A stretch of 64,000 nucleotides of DNA from an uncultured Pseudomonadales bacterium (GTDB lineage Bacteria; Pseudomonadota; Gammaproteobacteria; Pseudomonadales; Azotimanducaceae). Below the pieces are notes generated by a model, which saw nothing but the letters and a program-made list of their open reading frames with translations, had not been told where the DNA came from and made no database searches. Made by a program: the position numbers and the translations under genes. This document shows, in pieces, positions 59,340 to 64,000 of this stretch. Every line of letters begins with the position of its first letter. The first letter of the stretch is position 1. The stretch is from the NCBI GenBank assembly GCA_951813515.1, contig OX638346.1, positions 2,659,617 to 2,723,616 on the forward strand, written 5' to 3'.

Positions 59340-59537
59340 CGCCATGAAATCCGTCACCCTGACGGGTGCCGTGTTTCACCCCCGCCCAAGCCCACCTATC
59401 ACTCTGTCGATCTTGCGCCTAACGCCGCAAGTCCGACAAACTGCTAGCGCCATGAAATCCGTCACCCTGACGGGTGCCGTGTTTCACCCCCGCCCAAGCC
59501 CACCTATCACTCTGTCGATCTTGCGCCTAACGCCGCA
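59337..59537 (+). repeat. Exact 93-bp direct repeat, two copies
   Basis: 59337-59429 and 59445-59537 are identical over 93 bp, separated by 15 bp (period 108). Each begins TAGCGCCATGAAATCCGTCA and contains CACCCCCGCCCAAGCCCACC. Each can fold CCGTCA-CCC-TGACGG (59351-59365 in copy 1). The first three bases are the ppc stop codon. A diverged inverted copy is at 6264-6347. The rest of 59338-59580 holds no gene. Confidence 0.95.
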
Positions 59538-59580
59538 GGGATATGGCGCGGCGCGCGGCTGGACGCGGAATCCTCTGGCG

Positions 59581-60921
59581 TTACTCCGGATCGCCGTCGT
59601 CGCCCCGTTTCCGGCGAGTCCGCCTGAGCATCGCCGGACCGTGACCCTTGTCGATCTGCTGCAGTTCCGGATAAGCCCTGCCGAGCAGTGCGGTGGTCAG
59701 TGCCAGCATGGCCGCGCTGATGAGAATGCCGGTCTGGATGCCGACGAATTCCGCCACCGCGCTGATGGGTATGACTCCGAGCGGCGTCAACGCGAACGTC
59801 ATCATGTTGATCGACATCACGCGGCCACGCAGGTCCGCCCGGATGGCCAGTTGCACGATGCTCATGTTGAGCGAGCCCATGATCGAGCCGAACAGTCCCG
59901 TGAAGAGACCCAGGAACATGGCCCAGAACGTCGTGGTCGACAGTGCGAAAGCTGCGAGCGACACTGCCCAGAGGTAGGCGGCGGCGAACACCACCCGGCC
60001 CTTCCTGCTGATGTCGCCGAGCCGGGCAAGCGTCAGGGAACCCGTCAGCGCGCCGACGCCCATGGCCGTGAGAATGAGGCCGAGATCCTGGGGACCGCCT
60101 CCGATCGCGTCGGCGTTAAAGGCGGGCAGCAACATCTGGGAAGAGAATCCGAACGTCATGGGGCCGATGCCCATGATGAGGAGTCCCATCACGATGCGTT
60201 CCCGTTTCATGTATCGGAATCCGTCCCCTACGTCGGTCAATATGCCGGTGCCGCGCTGTCGAGCGGGATTGCGCCTGTAGCGCATCATGGACGTGGCGAT
60301 GACGGACGTGGTGAAGAGTCCGCCGATGACGTAGTAGACGATGCCGACGCCGGTCGCGGACGTGGTGTCTCCCGCCGCGAACGCTGCGATCAATGCGCCG
60401 GCCAGCGTCGGTCCAAGTATGCGCGCGAGGTTGAACGTGGAACTCTGCAGCGCCATGGCGTTGACCACGTAGCGGCGGCCTACGATGTCCGGAATGATCG
60501 ACGACCGCGCCGGCATGCTGAGAGACATCACCGTGCCGTTGAACAGGCCGAACCAGATGAAGTGCCAGAATGTCACGTGCCCCTGGTAGACGAAGGTCGC
60601 CAGCACGAACATGGCGGCCGTACTCAGGATCTGGGCGGTGATGATGATCCTTTTCTTGCCCATGCGGTCGGCGATCACGCCGCCGACCAGGGAGAACAGC
60701 ACCGACGGGAGCATGGTCGACAGCATGACCCAGGTCAGGGCCAGCGGCGATCTCGTCATGTCGTAGATGAGCCAGCCGCGGGCGACCATCTCCATCTGCA
60801 TGGCAAACGAAGCCGAGAGGTTGGAGAGCCAGACGTACCGGAAGTCCGCGAGAAGGAGGGAGGAAAACATCCCTCGCGGATAGAAGGTCGCTCGGCGCGA
60901 ACTGTCCTCGGCTTCAGTCAT
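59581..60921 (-). CDS. MFS transporter
   Basis: A 446-residue inner-membrane protein with about 12 hydrophobic helices, of the EntS/MFS_3 branch of exporters. FRYVWLSNLSASFAMQMEMV opens the first helix, ADRMGKKRIII is the loop 2-3 signature of the superfamily, and LARLGDISRKGRVVF mirrors it in the second half. The C-terminus is charged (RRTRRKRGDDGD). The substrate is not known; relatives export siderophores or drugs. It starts at ATG 60921, downstream of the ThuA-like gene on the same strand (75-bp gap). Confidence 0.87.
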   Translation of the reverse strand: MTEAEDSSRRATFYPRGMFSSLLLADFRYVWLSNLSASFAMQMEMVARGWLIYDMTRSPLALTWVMLSTMLPSVLFSLVGGVIADRMGKKRIIITAQILSTAAMFVLATFVYQGHVTFWHFIWFGLFNGTVMSLSMPARSSIIPDIVGRRYVVNAMALQSSTFNLARILGPTLAGALIAAFAAGDTTSATGVGIVYYVIGGLFTTSVIATSMMRYRRNPARQRGTGILTDVGDGFRYMKRERIVMGLLIMGIGPMTFGFSSQMLLPAFNADAIGGGPQDLGLILTAMGVGALTGSLTLARLGDISRKGRVVFAAAYLWAVSLAAFALSTTTFWAMFLGLFTGLFGSIMGSLNMSIVQLAIRADLRGRVMSINMMTFALTPLGVIPISAVAEFVGIQTGILISAAMLALTTALLGRAYPELQQIDKGHGPAMLRRTRRKRGDDGDPE

Positions 60922-60995
60922 GCGGGCATGGCGGCGGGTGGCCGCCGGCTGCGGGGCTCCGACGGGTGCTTATTCTATGTGGCCGGATCAGACGT

Positions 60996-61796
60996 TCAGG
61001 CGGTACCCCAGGCGACGGCATTTCGCACCAGAGTCTCGAATGCGTCGTTTTCCCAACTACCGCGAAACCGCAGGGGCGTCTTTCGGCTCTCGTCAACGGA
61101 CTCGTCCACGAAAGGCTGCGAATTGGATCGTGGCGAGTGGCAGTGACCGAGGGCGACGTAAGCCACGGCGCCGTCCCCGGCAGGCTTGACATAGCCGAGG
61201 ACGCGGGTCTTTCCGTCGGGCAGAAGCGACGTGTCGGCGTCGTAGTGGAAACCGAACCCGGGTGGCGACGGGTCGCGCGGCAATTCCGTGGTCAGCAGGA
61301 CTTCGGCATCGCCGATGGGTTCGACCATGTAAAGCTCGTCTTCGGTTTCGAAAGTCGGAGGTAATCCTTCGGTCAGGGGGTGCCGGTCGCGCACCGCCAC
61401 TTCGAACCGGCGTACCGGCGGGTGGTTCAGGAAGAAGCAGCCGAGCGTCTCGTGATGCGCCTCCCGGACCATCTGGCGTTGCGAGGATCCCTCGATGCGG
61501 GCCGCGCGTCCCCCGCTGGTGCCGTGCAGGGCAAACCAGCGTCCCCCACCCTCGAGCCACTCGTTCAAGGTGCCGAGTTGCCTCGAATCGGGGTATGGCC
61601 CCGCGACATACGTGATGAGGAGGCGCGTATCGACCAGCCACTTGTCGAGATTGCCGAAGTCGCCGGCGACGGTGGTCGCGATGTCTTCGTGCTCCGCTAG
61701 GAAGCCGAGGAGCCGCAAACGCGCGTAGTCCATGTCGTGCCCGGCACTGGAACCGGGGGGATAACCGCCGGCAACGAGGTGCACGCGTTTCGCCAT
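60996..61796 (-). CDS. ThuA-like domain protein
   Basis: A 266-residue protein with a class I glutamine-amidotransferase-like fold of the ThuA family, associated with sugar use. YVAGPYPDSRQLGTLNEWLE and GGRWFALHGTSGG correspond to the ThuA core, HETLGCFFLNHPPVRRFEV and HPLTEGLPPTFETEDELYMV to the conserved middle, and GYVKPAGDGAVAYVALGHCH to the end. No catalytic cysteine triad is evident. ATG 61796 has GGGAG 9 nt upstream. The frame is open another 230 bp into the minisatellite, which is not protein-coding. Confidence 0.82.
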   Translation of the reverse strand: MAKRVHLVAGGYPPGSSAGHDMDYARLRLLGFLAEHEDIATTVAGDFGNLDKWLVDTRLLITYVAGPYPDSRQLGTLNEWLEGGGRWFALHGTSGGRAARIEGSSQRQMVREAHHETLGCFFLNHPPVRRFEVAVRDRHPLTEGLPPTFETEDELYMVEPIGDAEVLLTTELPRDPSPPGFGFHYDADTSLLPDGKTRVLGYVKPAGDGAVAYVALGHCHSPRSNSQPFVDESVDESRKTPLRFRGSWENDAFETLVRNAVAWGTA

Positions 61797-61877
61797 ATTC
61801 GAAATCTCCCGTTCGCAAGGGCATGACCGCGCCCCGTGCCGCATTAAACCAACCGCCACTCCCACGCGCCACCACCT

Positions 61878-62034
61878 TGGGGACACCCATCCCCTGGGGA
61901 CACCAACCCTTCGGGACACCCACCCCCTGGGGACACCCATCCCCTGGGGACACCCACCCCTTGGGGACACCCACCCCTTGGGGACACCCATCGCCATCCC
62001 TTCGGGACACCCATCCCCTGGGGACACCCATCGC
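61878..62034. repeat. 17-bp minisatellite (about nine copies)
   Basis: Tandem units close to GGGGACACCCATCCCCT (17 bp), with variants ending CCCTT or CCTTC and one 24-bp unit holding an extra ATCGCC. They fill most of the 303-bp gene-free stretch 61797-62099 between the ThuA-like gene and the divergent dehydrogenase. The period is not a multiple of three, so a repeated peptide is not kept in frame. Confidence 0.92.
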
Positions 62035-62099
62035 TGTATGCGCCATGGCGAAGCGCGCCAAAACGCGCAAACATAGGGGCGAATCTCAGGGGGGTGACG

Positions 62100-63071
62100 A
62101 TGACGAACGAATCTGTACTGGTGATGACGCCGCCTATCAACGATGGGCTGCGCGACTGGGCGCGGCGGTTGCGAGTCGATGTTCCGGGGCTGGATGTTGT
62201 CGTGGCAGAGGATGATGCGGCGGCGCGGGAGGCCCTGTCCGGAGCGGAAGCTGTCTACGGCTGGGTGTCACCGGAGATGCTGCCCGCGGCGAAGAGACTG
62301 CGGTGGCTGCAGAGTCCCTTCGCCGCACCTTTTGCGGGCTACTACTACCGTGAACTGATCGATCATCCGCTGACCGTGACCAACGCGCGCGGGATCTACT
62401 CGGACCACATCTCCCACCACATCCTCATGTTCATGCTGGCGTTGTCCCGCGGCCTGCCGTACTGGACGGCGGCACAGCGCGATGCCAGGTGGGACTCACG
62501 CGCCCGCAAGCACGGCTACCTCAGCATCCCGGGTTCCACCGTGCTCATCAACGGCGTCGGCGGCATCGGCGCCGAAACCGCCAGGCTGTGCGCGGCGTTC
62601 GGCGCGAAGGTCATCGGCGTGGACCCGCGTCCGGAGCACGACTGTCCGGCCGAGATGCACGCCCCGGAAGAGATGGACGACCTGCTGCCGGGTGCGGACT
62701 TCGTGGTGACCACCGCGCCGCACACCCCGGAAACGGAGTTCATGTGGAATGCCGACCGCTTTCGGCGCATGAAGTCGTCGGCGTACTTCATCAATATCGG
62801 TCGCGGCATGACGTGCAGGCTGGATGACCTGACCGCAGCGCTCAACGGCGGCGAACTGGCCGGCGCGGGCCTCGATGTATTCGAGATAGAGCCGCTGCCG
62901 GCGGACCACCCGCTCTGGCACCTGGACAACGTGCTCATCACGCCCCATGTCGCGACGGGGGGCGCTGCCGACATCGTCGAGCGCCGCTACGCGCTGCTCA
63001 GGGATAACGCGCGGCGATTCGTCGCGGGAGAGGCGCTGGACAACGTCGTCGACAAGGCGCGCTGGTACTGA
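62100..63071 (+). CDS. D-isomer-specific 2-hydroxyacid dehydrogenase
   Basis: A 323-residue NAD(P)-dependent oxidoreductase acting on a 2-hydroxy/2-keto acid. The Rossmann glycine loop is NGVGGIGAETARL (about 146-158), with VDPRPEHD at the end of the second strand. The active site has Arg in NIGRGMTCR, Glu in DVFEIEPLP and His in LITPHVATGG. The substrate is unknown. ATG 62100 has AGGGGGG 5 nt upstream; GTG 62094 is in frame. It begins just after the minisatellite. Confidence 0.88.
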   Translation: MTNESVLVMTPPINDGLRDWARRLRVDVPGLDVVVAEDDAAAREALSGAEAVYGWVSPEMLPAAKRLRWLQSPFAAPFAGYYYRELIDHPLTVTNARGIYSDHISHHILMFMLALSRGLPYWTAAQRDARWDSRARKHGYLSIPGSTVLINGVGGIGAETARLCAAFGAKVIGVDPRPEHDCPAEMHAPEEMDDLLPGADFVVTTAPHTPETEFMWNADRFRRMKSSAYFINIGRGMTCRLDDLTAALNGGELAGAGLDVFEIEPLPADHPLWHLDNVLITPHVATGGAADIVERRYALLRDNARRFVAGEALDNVVDKARWY

Positions 63072-63135
63072 AACCGGCCCTTGCCGTGGACTCCCAAGTG
63101 GCTGCACAATCGAATCAGTCTCAGGAGTCGGACCA

Positions 63136-63573
63136 ATGAAAACAGTCAGGGACGTGATGCGGCACAGGGGCCGGGGCGTAATCTACTCGGTCTTGCCGAT
63201 CACGAGCGTATACGAGGCCATCGAGAAGATGGCGGAAGAGCACGTCGGGGCGCTTCCCGTACTGCAGGACGGCAAGCTGGTGGGCGTCGTCTCCGAACGC
63301 GATTACGCCCGCAAGGTGATCCTCAAGGACAAGTCCTCCAAGCAGACCAGGGTGTCGGAGATCATGACGCAGGACGTCGTCACGGTGGCGTCCAGCGACC
63401 GGGTGGAGTCGTGCATGGAACTCATGCAACGCCACCACATTCGCCACCTGGTCGTCGTGGACTCGGGGGTCGTCATCGGCATGCTGTCGCTGCGCGACCT
63501 TTTGACCGAGGTCATGGCTGAACAGGCGTCGCTCATTGACCAGTTGGAGCACTACATTCGCGGCGAACAATAG
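63136..63573 (+). CDS. Two-CBS-domain protein
   Basis: A 145-residue protein made of a CBS pair: VRDVMRHRGRGVIYSVLPIT with VGALPVLQDGKLVGVVSERD forms the first, VSEIMTQDVVTVASSDRVES with IRHLVVVDSGVVIGMLSLRD the second. Such pairs bind adenosine nucleotides and often regulate enzymes or transporters. No fused effector domain is present. AGGAG lies 8 nt before ATG 63136. Confidence 0.92.
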   Translation: MKTVRDVMRHRGRGVIYSVLPITSVYEAIEKMAEEHVGALPVLQDGKLVGVVSERDYARKVILKDKSSKQTRVSEIMTQDVVTVASSDRVESCMELMQRHHIRHLVVVDSGVVIGMLSLRDLLTEVMAEQASLIDQLEHYIRGEQ

Positions 63574-63630
63574 CCCGGATGGTTACTCGGCCCGCATGCG
63601 CCGTTCTGCGCCGCGCTGCGGCTGCCGCCG

Positions 63631-64000
63631 CTAACGCGATCGCCGGTTGCGCGGGATGCGGATGTCGTGGTCCCAGATTCCGAGTTCGTTTACGGCGTAG
63701 ACGTACCTGTATCCCCGCGGTCTCCGGCTCCTGTAGATGCGGTTGTCGGAGTCGAGAACCCAGGTCGTCCCGGCATCGATTCGCATCGCCAGAACGGCAT
63801 GATGGGAGCGGTGGCTGCGATCATAGACAACGACCACCCGCATGTCCTCCGCGGCGAAACCGAAGTGGCGCAGTAGCAAGTATTTCGCCGTCGCGAAGTC
63901 TTCGCAGTCGCCGCCCTTCTCAAGGAACTCCCGCAGTGTCGCCCAGTGGGACGGTATCGAAAGGGTCCCACTCTCGTCCCGAACGATCTTGCGCCGGTCC
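63631..64000 (-). CDS. Transglutaminase-like cysteine protease (BTLCP), partial
   Basis: The C-terminal ~120 residues of a bacterial transglutaminase-like cysteine proteinase; the start is past the right edge. The catalytic triad is visible: Cys in LEKGGDCEDFATAKY, His in SHHAVLAM and Asp in WVLDSDNRIY. Members often process surface adhesins or biofilm proteins in the periplasm (LapG type). It converges on the CBS gene; the 57 bp between them show no clear terminator. Confidence 0.82.
   Translation of the reverse strand, partial: DRRKIVRDESGTLSIPSHWATLREFLEKGGDCEDFATAKYLLLRHFGFAAEDMRVVVVYDRSHRSHHAVLAMRIDAGTTWVLDSDNRIYRSRRPRGYRYVYAVNELGIWDHDIRIPRNRRSR

Noticed and set aside
59337..59537. CRISPR or att sites of a phage
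   Set aside because: Only two 93-bp copies with a 15-bp spacer, no integrase or phage genes, and a related copy far away in an intergenic region.
61878..62034. CRISPR array
   Set aside because: Units are head-to-tail with no unique spacers of constant length and no cas genes nearby.
61797..62070. A repeat-peptide gene (GWVSPRG-like peptides) upstream of the ThuA-like gene
   Set aside because: The repeats are 17 bp long, so each unit shifts the frame. The apparent peptides are by-products of low-complexity DNA, not a kept precursor.

Overview
The window is GC-rich, densely coding bacterial DNA with about 45 genes on both strands and one tRNA. A direct glutaminyl-tRNA synthetase (glnS), phosphoenolpyruvate carboxylase, oligopeptidase B, a MacAB-type exporter, a TonB-dependent receptor and RecQ/Lhr-type helicases suggest a gammaproteobacterium, probably an uncultured marine or host-associated lineage; this placement is inference. 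An in-frame UGA read as selenocysteine implies that selenocysteine insertion machinery is encoded elsewhere in the genome.

Layout. 1-6169: a partial membrane protein gene, glnS, a methyltransferase lying between aroA and a frameshifted copy of the aroA 3' end, an acyl-CoA dehydrogenase, tRNA-Ala(CGC) and a small cytidylyltransferase-like gene. 6170-8600: an accessory patch with a dispersed repeat, an IS630-type transposase relic and a DUF222/HNH endonuclease gene with internal repeats. 8681-18585: a propeller-fold glycosidase-like gene, then a tightly overlapping five-gene operon on the minus strand (NhaC-type antiporter, methylmalonyl-CoA mutase, epimerase, carboxyltransferase, biotin carboxylase/carrier) that takes propionyl-CoA to succinyl-CoA. 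18625-32719: a lytic transglycosylase, a plus-strand run (isocitrate/isopropylmalate dehydrogenase-like, alpha/beta hydrolase, acyltransferase, DUF3604 protein), a sucrase/ferredoxin-like protein, an aspartic protease, a TonB-dependent receptor, an LLM flavin oxidoreductase, a HIT protein and a molybdopterin oxidoreductase. 32728-41294: Lhr helicase with oligopeptidase B, an acyl-CoA dehydrogenase and an SRAP (YedK/HMCES-type) protein.

41304-50636 is the most interesting block. A 1724-residue protein joins an exonuclease-like domain, a RecQ helicase and a UvrD helicase. It is flanked by a Phd/PIN pair, an AbrB/VapC pair and, beyond a selenoprotein, a MntA/HepT pair. The selenoprotein (48152-49795) has a UGSC motif at codon 90 and a hairpin with the geometry of a bacterial SECIS just downstream.

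50709-64000: an acyl-CoA synthetase, macA-macB, an outer-membrane factor gene cut off and joined directly to a ppc lacking its usual N-terminus, a 93-bp exact direct repeat (related to the repeat near 6.3 kb), an MFS transporter, a ThuA-like protein, a 17-bp minisatellite, a 2-hydroxyacid dehydrogenase, a CBS-domain protein and a partial transglutaminase-like cysteine protease.
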